Source: an uncultured Lachnospiraceae bacterium
GTDB lineage: Bacteria > Bacillota > Clostridia > Lachnospirales > Lachnospiraceae
Assembly (NCBI GenBank): GCA_910579465.1
Contig: CAJTUB010000009.1
Coordinates: 37,556 to 101,555 of the forward strand
Direction: 5' to 3'
DNA length: 64,000 nucleotides
A program made the translations under genes and the position numbers. Below, piece after piece: positions 47,887 through 56,647 of this stretch. The stretch's first letter is position 1; every line of letters starts with the position of its first letter. The notes under the pieces were generated by a model that did no database searches, was not told where the DNA came from, and saw only the letters and a list, made by a program, of their open reading frames with translations.

Positions 47887-50874
47887 ATGGATATTTTAGT
47901 GACCGGTTTTCAGCTTCTGGCAGTCATGGTTTCCTTTTTCTTTATTATATTTGTCGTGAGGCAGAGACATTCTCTTTTATGCAGTTATCTTTTAGTATAC
48001 ACAATTGTGGTGTTTTTGTATGAGCTTGCCTATCTGTTTGAAATTAAAAGCCAGGTGATTGAAGAGGCTTTGATGGCGGTTCGCTTTGAATACCTTGCGC
48101 ACAGCGGTGCGGTGATTGCCTCTTTCTTTTTTACAAGCGAGCTGTTCCGGGTAAAGCTTAAGGCATGGTTCCGCGTGTTGTATATTTCTGCCTTTGTCAT
48201 TACCTGTACCTTTGTTGCTACAAATCCGCTGCATCACCTGCATTATACGGAGTATTCCCTGGAGGTGAGAGAGCATTTTTCCGTCCTTCATATGGAAATC
48301 GGTATTATTTATGTGATACATACGGTGATTTCACTGGCGTCGATGACAATGTGTGCCGGAGTGATTGTTGCGGCGTGGATTCGTGATGCAAAGAGGAAAG
48401 AGGATTATAAGAAATACCTGTTTTTTGGAATTGCGGTGCTGCTGCCGTTGATTTTCTGGTCGGTACGCTTTGCGGCCCCGGTCAAGGATTATGACCTGAT
48501 TCCGTTCAGCATGTTCTGTACGGCGTGCTGCTTTGTGCTGATTCTTTATTTCTTCCGGATTTTTGATGTGGCGGAATATGCGAAAAACGAAGTGCTGGAG
48601 ACAATGGAGGAGGGTATTCTCGTATGTGATGAGGAAGGGAAGATTGTGTACACGAACGCCAGGGTGAGGGAAATTTTCCAGGATGTCCCGCTAAAGGAGA
48701 TTTCCGGAGTCCTGCAGGGGCTGGCTCCGACAGAGGACGGGGATTTTTGTATCGGTGGGCGCTATTACTCGGTCATGGAGTCCGAGGTATATGAAGGAAG
48801 CCGCGTAAAGGGAAAGACAAGGTGCTTTATTGATATCACACAGTCAAAGGAGAAGGAGCTGCAGCTAAAGGAGCTGCGGGATGCGGCGCTTGCGGCGAAC
48901 AGGGCAAAGAGCAGCTTTCTTGCGAATATGTCCCATGAAATCAGGACGCCGATTAATACGATTCTCGGTATGGGCGAGCTGATTCTACGGGAAGCAAAAA
49001 ATCCGAATGTTTTGGAATATGCCGGGAACATCGAGGCGGAGGGCCGTACTCTGATGGCGCTCATCAATGACCTGCTGGATTTTTCCAAGATTGAGTCAAA
49101 CAAGATGGAAATCCGGGAGGCAGAGTATAGTATTGCATCGCTGCTGCATGATGTTGTGGCAATGTTTTCGATTAAAATGGAGGAAAAGGGGCTTGACTTT
49201 CGTGCAAAGGTGGAAGAGGACATCCCGGCAATGCTGTTTGGCGACGAACTCCGTATCAAGCAGATTTTAAGCAATATCCTGAGCAATGCGGTAAAGTATA
49301 CGGAACGCGGCGGCGTCTGGATGAAGGCAAAGTGGAATCTGGTTGCAGAGGACCAGGGAGAGCTTATCATATCGGTGCGGGACAGCGGCATTGGCATCCG
49401 TAAGGAAGACCTGGAAGTGATTTTCGAGAAGTTCAGAAGGGTGGATGTGGAACGGAACAGCAGGATTGAGGGGACCGGGCTTGGGATGAGCATTACTGCA
49501 CAGCTTCTGGAGCTGATGCACGGCGAGATTACCGTAGAGAGCGAGTACGGAATCGGTTCGGAGTTCAAGGTGCGGATTCCGCAGCGGGTCATCGATGTTA
49601 CGCCGATTGGAACTTACAGCTTTCTCTCCGAGACAAAGAAGGAGCCGCTGCATGAGATATTTACCGCTCCCGGGGCAAAGATTCTGGTCGTGGATGATAA
49701 CGTGATGAACCGGGTTGTTGTGAAAGGCCTGCTAAAGCGGACGCTGGTTCAGGTAGATGAAGCGGTCAGCGGCAGGGAATGCCTGAAAAAAACCGAGAAT
49801 ACCTATTATGATGTTATTCTGCTGGACCATATGATGCCGGAAATGGACGGACTCCAGACACTGGAACTGCTGAAACAGCAGGATGGCGCATGTAAGGATT
49901 CCGTTGTAATCGTGCTGACGGCAAATGCGGTAGCCGGAGCGAAAAGGTTTTATCTGGAGAAGGGCTTTCACGATTATCTCAGCAAGCCGGTCAGCGGCGT
50001 TTTGTTAGAGAAGACGCTGTTAAAGCATCTTCCGACGGAGCTGGTAAGAGAGGGAGCGTATCCGGCAGGGAGCGATACGGCAGAAATGCGGCAGGAGGGA
50101 GATTCCCCGGAGGAAATCCGGAGGCTTTTGACTGCGGAGCATATTGATATGAAAGGAAGTCTGGAGAGCTTCGGCGGAGACGAGGCAATGTACCATGAGA
50201 CGGTGAAGCTGTTTTTTACCTTGCGCGAGGAGCGTATGAAGCGGCTGCAGGAGTATCTGCGCGCAGGGGATACCGACTCGTATGCAATTCTGGCACATTC
50301 GATTCAGGGTGATGCGAAGATGCTTGGGATGCCGGTGCTTGCCGAAATTGCCAACGAGCAGGAAAAAATGGGAAAAGAGGGAAACCTGTCGTTTCTGCGG
50401 GATAAGTTTGCACGGCTCTCGGCAGAATATCAGAGGACGGCAATGTGCTTTGAGCGTGCTTTTAGCAGGATGGAGCCGCCGCTGCAGGAGGCTTCGGGGG
50501 CGGGGCCTTCAACGGAGCAGATGTCTCTGCCGGAGCTTGCGGGCTTTTCGTATACAGATGGTTTAAAGAATTTTGACGGGAACGAGGAGGTTTATCGTGA
50601 GACGCTGCTTTTATTTGCAGAGCTCTGGGAGGAGCGGGAGGAGCAGCTGCGGACATTTCTTGCCGAGGGAAATATGAAGGATTATGCCATACTGATACAT
50701 GCGGTAAAGGGAGATGCAAAGACCCTGGGAGCAGATGCTTTGTCGGAGCTTGCGTATGAGCAGGAGCAGCAGGCAAAAGAAGGGGATGCAGAGGCGGTCG
50801 CAGGAGGTTTTGACCATATCCTGCAGGCAGTTAAAACGGCGGTGGAATATTTCCGGGATACATTTGGGGAATAG
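47887..50874 (+). CDS. hybrid sensor histidine kinase with 7TM input and two HPt domains
   Basis: From the ATG at 47887 (AAAGGGG about 11 bases upstream) the 995 residues run: seven membrane helices of the His_kinase_N_7TM type (1-225), a PAS-like domain (235-320), HisKA with H350 in FLANMSHEIRTP, HATPase (N-box SNILSNAVKY, GIGI, GTGLGMS; 450-570), a receiver at 598-715 with D647, and two HPt domains with H804 (AHSIQGDAK) and H938 (IHAVKGDAK). A phosphorelay His-Asp-His is built into one chain. The lone receiver behind it is the probable output partner. The signal is unknown. Confidence 0.92.
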   Translation: MDILVTGFQLLAVMVSFFFIIFVVRQRHSLLCSYLLVYTIVVFLYELAYLFEIKSQVIEEALMAVRFEYLAHSGAVIASFFFTSELFRVKLKAWFRVLYISAFVITCTFVATNPLHHLHYTEYSLEVREHFSVLHMEIGIIYVIHTVISLASMTMCAGVIVAAWIRDAKRKEDYKKYLFFGIAVLLPLIFWSVRFAAPVKDYDLIPFSMFCTACCFVLILYFFRIFDVAEYAKNEVLETMEEGILVCDEEGKIVYTNARVREIFQDVPLKEISGVLQGLAPTEDGDFCIGGRYYSVMESEVYEGSRVKGKTRCFIDITQSKEKELQLKELRDAALAANRAKSSFLANMSHEIRTPINTILGMGELILREAKNPNVLEYAGNIEAEGRTLMALINDLLDFSKIESNKMEIREAEYSIASLLHDVVAMFSIKMEEKGLDFRAKVEEDIPAMLFGDELRIKQILSNILSNAVKYTERGGVWMKAKWNLVAEDQGELIISVRDSGIGIRKEDLEVIFEKFRRVDVERNSRIEGTGLGMSITAQLLELMHGEITVESEYGIGSEFKVRIPQRVIDVTPIGTYSFLSETKKEPLHEIFTAPGAKILVVDDNVMNRVVVKGLLKRTLVQVDEAVSGRECLKKTENTYYDVILLDHMMPEMDGLQTLELLKQQDGACKDSVVIVLTANAVAGAKRFYLEKGFHDYLSKPVSGVLLEKTLLKHLPTELVREGAYPAGSDTAEMRQEGDSPEEIRRLLTAEHIDMKGSLESFGGDEAMYHETVKLFFTLREERMKRLQEYLRAGDTDSYAILAHSIQGDAKMLGMPVLAEIANEQEKMGKEGNLSFLRDKFARLSAEYQRTAMCFERAFSRMEPPLQEASGAGPSTEQMSLPELAGFSYTDGLKNFDGNEEVYRETLLLFAELWEEREEQLRTFLAEGNMKDYAILIHAVKGDAKTLGADALSELAYEQEQQAKEGDAEAVAGGFDHILQAVKTAVEYFRDTFGE

Positions 50875-50905
50875 TATAGAATAAAGTGACAGGAGGCAGA
50901 GAACA

Positions 50906-51289
<384 letters not shown>

Positions 51290-51383
51290 TTCACATTTTT
51301 TTCACAAAATTAACAAGAAGTTTTCGCTGTTATATTGTAAAGTGGATTATATCGGGGAAACAAGGAAAAGGAGGTAACATGGA

Positions 51384-52451
51384 GTGATTGAAGCCATCGG
51401 ATTGGTAAAAAAGTACGGGGATCATATTGCGGTAGATCACTTGGATTTTAAAGTAGAAAAGGGACAGATTCTGGGATTTCTGGGGCCGAACGGCGCCGGG
51501 AAGTCTACAACAATGAATATGCTGACCGGTTACATATCGGCGACCGCGGGTACGATTCTGGTGAACGGGTACGATATGTTAGAGGAGCCGGAGCAGGCGA
51601 AAAAGAGTATCGGGTATCTGCCGGAGCAGCCGCCGGTTTATCCGGATATGACAGTAACCGAGTATCTGCGTTTCGTCACGGAGTTGAAGAAGGTACCGAA
51701 AAAGGATCGGGAAAAAGAGATGGAACGGGTGATGGAAAAGGCGCAGCTTAAGGAGGTAAGGGACCGGCTGATCCAGCATCTTTCAAAGGGCTACCGCCAG
51801 CGTGTCGGCATTGCGCAGGCACTGGTCGGGAACCCGGAGGTAATCATTCTGGATGAGCCTACGGTCGGGCTGGACCCGGCACAGATTATTGAAATCCGAG
51901 AGCTGATGCGGGAGCTGGCGAAGGAGCATACAGTGCTGTTAAGCTCCCACATTATGCAGGAAATCAGTGCGGTATGTGACCATATTATGATTATCAGCCA
52001 CGGGCGGCTCGTGCTTTCGGGGACCCCGGAGGAGCTGCAGGCGCAGGCAAACGAAGGCGAGGTACTGGAGCTTTCGGTATGCGGCAGCAGGGAGCAGCTG
52101 ATGCAGGCGCTGGCAGGTGTTTCCGGGATTGTGGAGATTTCCGGAGCGGAGAGCGAGCAGGAGGACTACGCCGCAGTGCTGATAAAGAGCGGGCAGGAGA
52201 TACGGAAGGAGATTTTTTCTGCCATGGTAAAGGCAGGGCTTCCGATTATGAAGCTGGTACGCCATACGAAGACATTAGAAGACATTTTCCTGGAAGCAAC
52301 GACAGAGGCGCCGGAAGAGACCCTGGCAGCAGAGGAGCCGGAGGAGTCCCCGGAGGCAGAGGATGAGACCCAGGAAGCGGAGGAGCCGGGAGTACCGGCG
52401 GAAGAGGGAAAAGAAAGAGAGGAGGAGACAGAACATGATAGCGATTTATAA
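51384..52451 (+). CDS. ABC transporter ATP-binding protein (GldA-like)
   Basis: ATPase of an ABC-2-type system. The GTG at 51384 follows AAAAGGAGG by 10 bases; a nearby ATG in another frame ends at once. Of 355 residues, Walker A is GPNGAGKST near 34, signature LSKGYRQR near 135, Walker B VIILDEPTVGLDP near 156. Residues 300-355 form an extra acidic Glu/Pro/Ala tail that also covers the start of the permease gene. The following three genes match the GldF/GldG/DUF4340 set. Confidence 0.9.
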   Translation: MIEAIGLVKKYGDHIAVDHLDFKVEKGQILGFLGPNGAGKSTTMNMLTGYISATAGTILVNGYDMLEEPEQAKKSIGYLPEQPPVYPDMTVTEYLRFVTELKKVPKKDREKEMERVMEKAQLKEVRDRLIQHLSKGYRQRVGIAQALVGNPEVIILDEPTVGLDPAQIIEIRELMRELAKEHTVLLSSHIMQEISAVCDHIMIISHGRLVLSGTPEELQAQANEGEVLELSVCGSREQLMQALAGVSGIVEISGAESEQEDYAAVLIKSGQEIRKEIFSAMVKAGLPIMKLVRHTKTLEDIFLEATTEAPEETLAAEEPEESPEAEDETQEAEEPGVPAEEGKEREEETEHDSDL

Positions 52452-53298
52452 AAAGGAATTGCGCACGTACTTCAATTCGGTTATCGGCTGGCTGTTCCTT
52501 GCATTTTTTCTTGCATTTGTAGGACTTTATGTATACCTTTACAATTTTCTGGAGGGATTTGCGTTTATCGGCTATGCCCTGTCCAGTGTTACCTTGATTT
52601 TTGCCCTGCTGGTGCCGATGGTTACGATGCGGATTATTGCAGAGGAGAACCGGCAGAAGACGGACCAGCTTTTGCTGACCTCGCCGGTTTCCATCTGGAA
52701 GATTGTTGCCGGGAAGTATCTTGCGCTTGTTACGTTAATCGCCATTGCCATTGCGGTTATCTGTATTTATCCGCTGCTGTTTTCAAGCTTCGGCGCAGTG
52801 AATTTCCCGATGTCCTATACGGCGATTTTCGGATTTTTCCTGATTGGCTGTGCCTACCTTGCCATCGGGCTGTTTATTTCAAGCTTAACCGAATCCCAGG
52901 CGTTTGCAGCGGTAATGACATTTATCGTAGTGCTGCTTACCTGTCTTGCCGATGGTGTTGCGGCACTGATTCCTTCGACGCCGAAGGCGGCATGGGTTAC
53001 CTATTCCGTAATCTGGGCGCTGCTTGCAATCTGGATATGGCGTGTTTTGAAGAATACCACGGCAGCGCTTATCATTTTTTCACTCGGAGAGTGTGCGCTG
53101 ACGGCGCTGTATTTGTTGAAGGGGGCGCTTTTAGAGGGAACAGTTCCTACGATATTCGGGGCGTTTTCCCTGCTGCGTGTCTATAATGAGACCACTGCCG
53201 GAGTGTTTGAATTGAGAATGCCGGTATATTATCTGAGCATCGCGTTTGTCTTTTGCTTCCTGACTTATCAGAACATACGCAAAAGACGGTACAGTTAA
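52435..53298 (+). CDS. ABC-2 type permease (GldF-like)
   Basis: Membrane subunit, 287 residues from the ATG at 52435 with GGAGGAG 7-10 bases upstream. The typical start MIAIYKKELRTYFNSVIGWLF precedes six membrane spans; EENRQKTDQLLLTSPVS is the conserved cytoplasmic loop of this family. It overlaps the ATPase gene by 17 bp. Outside Bacteroidetes such systems have nothing to do with gliding; function is unknown. Confidence 0.9.
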   Translation: MIAIYKKELRTYFNSVIGWLFLAFFLAFVGLYVYLYNFLEGFAFIGYALSSVTLIFALLVPMVTMRIIAEENRQKTDQLLLTSPVSIWKIVAGKYLALVTLIAIAIAVICIYPLLFSSFGAVNFPMSYTAIFGFFLIGCAYLAIGLFISSLTESQAFAAVMTFIVVLLTCLADGVAALIPSTPKAAWVTYSVIWALLAIWIWRVLKNTTAALIIFSLGECALTALYLLKGALLEGTVPTIFGAFSLLRVYNETTAGVFELRMPVYYLSIAFVFCFLTYQNIRKRRYS

Positions 53299-53311
53299 TG
53301 AGGAGGAGAAG

Positions 53312-54778
53312 ATGATGGAAAAGCAGAACAGCAAAGGCTCCCGGTCCTTTTTTCAAAAAATCGGAGACTCCTTCCGTTCCAAAGGGTTCCGTTTCGGGGC
53401 ATATACGACAGTTACCAGTATCCTTGTGATTGTCGCAGTCATTGTAATCAATCTGATTGTTTCGGCAGTCGATATCCGGAAGGATCTGACGTCGGACGGA
53501 AAGTATTCCTTGACGAAGGAGACCGAGACGCTTCTTTCCGGTCTTTCGGATGAGCTGGATATTTATTATCTGACAAAGGAAAACGCAACGCTTTCATGGT
53601 TCGGGACCATTTTTGAACTGTATCAGAAGGGAAGCAAGAAGATTGAATTTAAAAACGTGGATATGCTGATGAACCCTAAGTTTGCAGAGCAGTATACGAA
53701 TGAAGAGGTAATGCAGCACAGCCTGATTGTTGTAAATAAGGCAAACGGACGGAGCAAGTATATTTCCTATGAGGATATGCTTTTGTTTGAGCTTTCGGTT
53801 GACCCGAATACCTATCAGTATACGGAAACAGTAACAGGAATCGATGTAGAGGGGCAGATTAATGCGGCAATCCAGTATGTGACCAGTGAAAAGCAGACCA
53901 ATCTGTACGCAGTAACAGGGCATGGAGAGATGGCGCTTGGAACTGAGGGACTGAATCTGCTCCGCAAGGCGAATATAAATTATAATACCTTTGAGGTAAT
54001 GAAGTCAGAGGCAGTTCCGGAGGACTGTGATGTGCTTTATATCTCTGCTCCGACGAAGGACTATACCGAGGCGGAACTGAAGGTATTGGAAGACTATGCG
54101 GCAGCAGGCGGCGATTTCCTGATTGCAGCAGCGTATCAGAGCGATATGGAGAATTTCAACAGGCTGCTTTCCGGCTTCGGGGTCAGCATGGGAGAAGGGG
54201 TAGTCCTGGAGGGAGACCCGAATTACTACTTCCCGCAGCTTCCGTATGTCCTGTTGCCAGGAATAGTAACAGACCATGCAATTATGAAGAATTATGCCGG
54301 GATGGAGTATCTTCCGATGCAGTCTGCCTCAGCACTGACGGTAACTGCCGGGGACCCGGCAAAGATTTCTTCTTCCATATTGCTTTCGACGACAGAGAAG
54401 TCGTATTTAAAGACCGGCTATATCAGCACGATGGCGAAAGAGGACGGGGATAAGGAAGGTCCGTTTACGGTAGGACTGTATGTGCAGAATACAGATACAA
54501 AGTCAGAGGCAATGCTGTTTTCGACACCGGCAATCTTCATCGATGAGTATCTGTCGACGGATAATTTTATCAATGCCGCAATATTCACGAACAGCATCAA
54601 TTATATGGCAGAAGCGGAAGCCATCTCTACTGTGCGCACAATCTCCCTGACGGAAGACGAGAAACTGGTTGTGAAGGCGTCCCAGGCGAATGCCATTGCC
54701 GTGATGTTTGTGATTTTGATTCCGGTATTTTTGCTTGCAGGAGGCATTGCAGTAATGCTTTACAGAAAGCGCAGATAG
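53312..54778 (+). CDS. GldG-family ABC auxiliary protein
   Basis: 488 residues with a membrane helix at about 30-52, a large extracellular part (DLTSDGKYSLTKETETLLSGL near 57, then YAVTGHGEMALGTEGL and DVLYISAPTKDYTEAE, the ABC_transp_aux Rossmann-like fold), and a second helix at the C-end. It should form a complex with the permease. AGGAGG precedes the double ATG. Fourteen bp separate it from both neighbours. Confidence 0.87.
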   Translation: MMEKQNSKGSRSFFQKIGDSFRSKGFRFGAYTTVTSILVIVAVIVINLIVSAVDIRKDLTSDGKYSLTKETETLLSGLSDELDIYYLTKENATLSWFGTIFELYQKGSKKIEFKNVDMLMNPKFAEQYTNEEVMQHSLIVVNKANGRSKYISYEDMLLFELSVDPNTYQYTETVTGIDVEGQINAAIQYVTSEKQTNLYAVTGHGEMALGTEGLNLLRKANINYNTFEVMKSEAVPEDCDVLYISAPTKDYTEAELKVLEDYAAAGGDFLIAAAYQSDMENFNRLLSGFGVSMGEGVVLEGDPNYYFPQLPYVLLPGIVTDHAIMKNYAGMEYLPMQSASALTVTAGDPAKISSSILLSTTEKSYLKTGYISTMAKEDGDKEGPFTVGLYVQNTDTKSEAMLFSTPAIFIDEYLSTDNFINAAIFTNSINYMAEAEAISTVRTISLTEDEKLVVKASQANAIAVMFVILIPVFLLAGGIAVMLYRKRR

Positions 54779-54791
54779 CAAGGAGGCGTAC

Positions 54792-55808
54792 ATGGAAGAA
54801 AGAGAAGAGAGAATAAAAAGATTAAAACGCCTGAAACGGAAAAGAGGGATTACGGTTCTGGTGCTTGTCGTTCTGCTGGCAGGACTTGGCGGAGGCTATT
54901 ATGCCGCGAGACAGTACAGGGAGAAAAAGGCAGAGGAAGAAGCAAAGCGGCAGGAGGAAGAGGATAACAGAATCAACGGGGAAGAGCTTACCGTGACGAC
55001 CTTTGCCCTGCGTGATGTTGCCGCAGTCGGCTATACGAACGAAGAAAATTCATACCGTTTTGTAAGAACGGAAAGCGAGAAGGGGGATATCTGGGTGCGG
55101 GAAGGCGCAGAGGATTTCCCGACCAAGAACAGTAAGATAGAGACCATTATCTTTAGTCTTTGTGAACTGACCAGTACGACGAAGATTGCCGGAGACAGTG
55201 CTGTGCTTTCAGAGTACGGGCTGGAGACTCCGCTGATTTCTATTACAATCACGCTGGAGGACGGGACGGAGCAGCGCTTCCGCGTAGGAGCAAAGGCGCC
55301 GTATTCGACGGGATATTATTTTTTGCAGGAGGAAACCGGTGATATCTGGGTAGTGGCGGAAAGCGTCTATAAGCAGTTTTCCACGACGGAGATGAAGCTG
55401 GTGCAGGAAGAAGGCTTCCCGGAGACGACACAGGAAAATATAACGAAGGTAGAGGTAACGAAGCGCGGGGAAGAGACGATTGCGTATGAGCCGCAGACGG
55501 CAGAAGACGGTACAGTCACATATCCTGTCATCTTTGCAGACTGTGAAAAGTTTATTGCAGGGACGATACAGGAGTACCGCTGTACGGATTTTGCAGCGTA
55601 CGGACTGGAGGAGCCGTATCTTACCGTAAAGGTATCCTATACGGAAAACGTGGCGGACGGGGAAGGCAATACCGTAAAGGAAGACCGCACAGTAACGCTG
55701 GAGCTGGGCGATTTGACGGTAAGCAATAACTATTATGCCAGGGTGAACGGCACTTCGTTTGTGTATATTATGACGGCAGCCAATGCGGCTAAGTATATAC
55801 CGAAGTAA
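54792..55808 (+). CDS. DUF4340 family membrane-anchored protein
   Basis: 338 residues: a basic N-terminus, one membrane helix (about 18-36), a Glu/Lys-rich coiled segment (40-58), then repeated beta-rich DUF4340 units (GDIWVREGAEDFPTKNSKIETI; TGYYFLQEETGDIWVV; SFVYIMTAANAAKYI). The protein lies outside the membrane. DUF4340 genes regularly follow gldG homologues, so it completes the four-gene system. A terminator follows. Confidence 0.85.
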   Translation: MEEREERIKRLKRLKRKRGITVLVLVVLLAGLGGGYYAARQYREKKAEEEAKRQEEEDNRINGEELTVTTFALRDVAAVGYTNEENSYRFVRTESEKGDIWVREGAEDFPTKNSKIETIIFSLCELTSTTKIAGDSAVLSEYGLETPLISITITLEDGTEQRFRVGAKAPYSTGYYFLQEETGDIWVVAESVYKQFSTTEMKLVQEEGFPETTQENITKVEVTKRGEETIAYEPQTAEDGTVTYPVIFADCEKFIAGTIQEYRCTDFAAYGLEEPYLTVKVSYTENVADGEGNTVKEDRTVTLELGDLTVSNNYYARVNGTSFVYIMTAANAAKYIPK

Positions 55809-55825
55809 AACAGGGATTCTTTTTC

Positions 55826-55858
55826 AAAAAGGGGCTGTTGTAAGCGCAGCCCCTTTTT
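55826..55858. terminator. bidirectional terminator
   Basis: AAAAAGGGGCTG / CAGCCCCTTTTT, 12-bp perfect stem with A and T flanks, between the converging DUF4340 and LUD genes. Confidence 0.9.
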
Positions 55859-55867
55859 GCTATCTCT

Positions 55868-56506
55868 TTAATAGCCCAGCTCTTCGCCGACCAGGATGAC
55901 CTTAATACGGCCCGGGATTCTGGATTTGCGTGTAATAACGATTTCACAGCACATACAGTCCGGCGTATAGCAGTCGTGGCAGCAGCCGTATTTTGCACAG
56001 GGCGTGGTGAGGCCTAGGCGGACGCCGTTTGGCGGTGCGGCGACATTGCGCACACGGTCGACGGCGGACTTTACGTCCGGGACGATTTTATTCATGCCGA
56101 CAATCAGGATGACATTCTTTGGTCCGGTAATCAGGCAGGCAACACGGTTGCCGTTGCCGTCGATGTTGACCAGCTCTCCGTTTAGTGTTACGGCATTGCT
56201 GCTCATAAAATAGTAATCTGCGGTTACGGTCTTTGCATAAAGCTCGCGCTGCTCCTCCGGCGTTGCTGCCGTACTGCGGTCGTAGAGGATACAGTCCGAC
56301 TTCTTGAGCGCATCCAGTAAGCCGGTTTCCGTACAGGAGACGGAGCCGCCCCAGGAAACGCTGCAGCCCGGCGTCAGAAAGCGCAGCGCCGTATCGCGCG
56401 CCTCATCCCGGCTCTGGAAATAGTAGCCCTCGATTCCGCGGCGGTTAAATGCTTCAATCAGGCTGTCTGCCAGATTTTCATAGGTCTGCTGCTTTGGTGT
56501 AAGCAT
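55868..56506 (-). CDS. LUD-domain protein (lactate-utilisation LutC-like)
   Basis: 212 residues of the LUD superfamily: GCSVSWGGSVSCTETGLLDAL near 47-67, DYYFMSSNAVTLNGELVNIDGNGNRVA near 98-124 and VILIVGMNKIV. The C-terminal segment holds a Cys cluster (CAKYGCCHDCYTPDCMCC, about 170-187), a possible metal or Fe-S site. Stand-alone LUD proteins are common in Clostridia and their reaction is not established. AGGGAGG is 7 bases before the ATG. Confidence 0.88.
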   Translation of the reverse strand: MLTPKQQTYENLADSLIEAFNRRGIEGYYFQSRDEARDTALRFLTPGCSVSWGGSVSCTETGLLDALKKSDCILYDRSTAATPEEQRELYAKTVTADYYFMSSNAVTLNGELVNIDGNGNRVACLITGPKNVILIVGMNKIVPDVKSAVDRVRNVAAPPNGVRLGLTTPCAKYGCCHDCYTPDCMCCEIVITRKSRIPGRIKVILVGEELGY

Positions 56507-56533
56507 AATAGCATGCCTCCCTTCTTTCTATCT

Positions 56534-56562
56534 AGTTTACAATAACGGAGAAAGAAGTGCAA
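56534..56562 (-). promoter_or_regulatory. promoter of the LUD gene
   Basis: Minus strand TTGCAC (56557-56562), 17 bases, TAAACT (56534-56539), 27 bases before the LUD start codon. Confidence 0.65.
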
Positions 56563-56581
56563 GGTTTTTGTAGAGATATAG

Positions 56582-56610
56582 TTGCAAACTGTGGTGCAAA
56601 TTGTTAAAAT
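56582..56610 (+). promoter_or_regulatory. promoter of the arylsulfotransferase-like gene
   Basis: TTGCAA (56582-56587), 17 bases, TAAAAT (56605-56610), 37 bp before the start codon; divergent from the LUD promoter. Confidence 0.65.
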
Positions 56611-56647
56611 AGAGAGAGGGGAATTATGATACAAGGAGGACGGCAGA

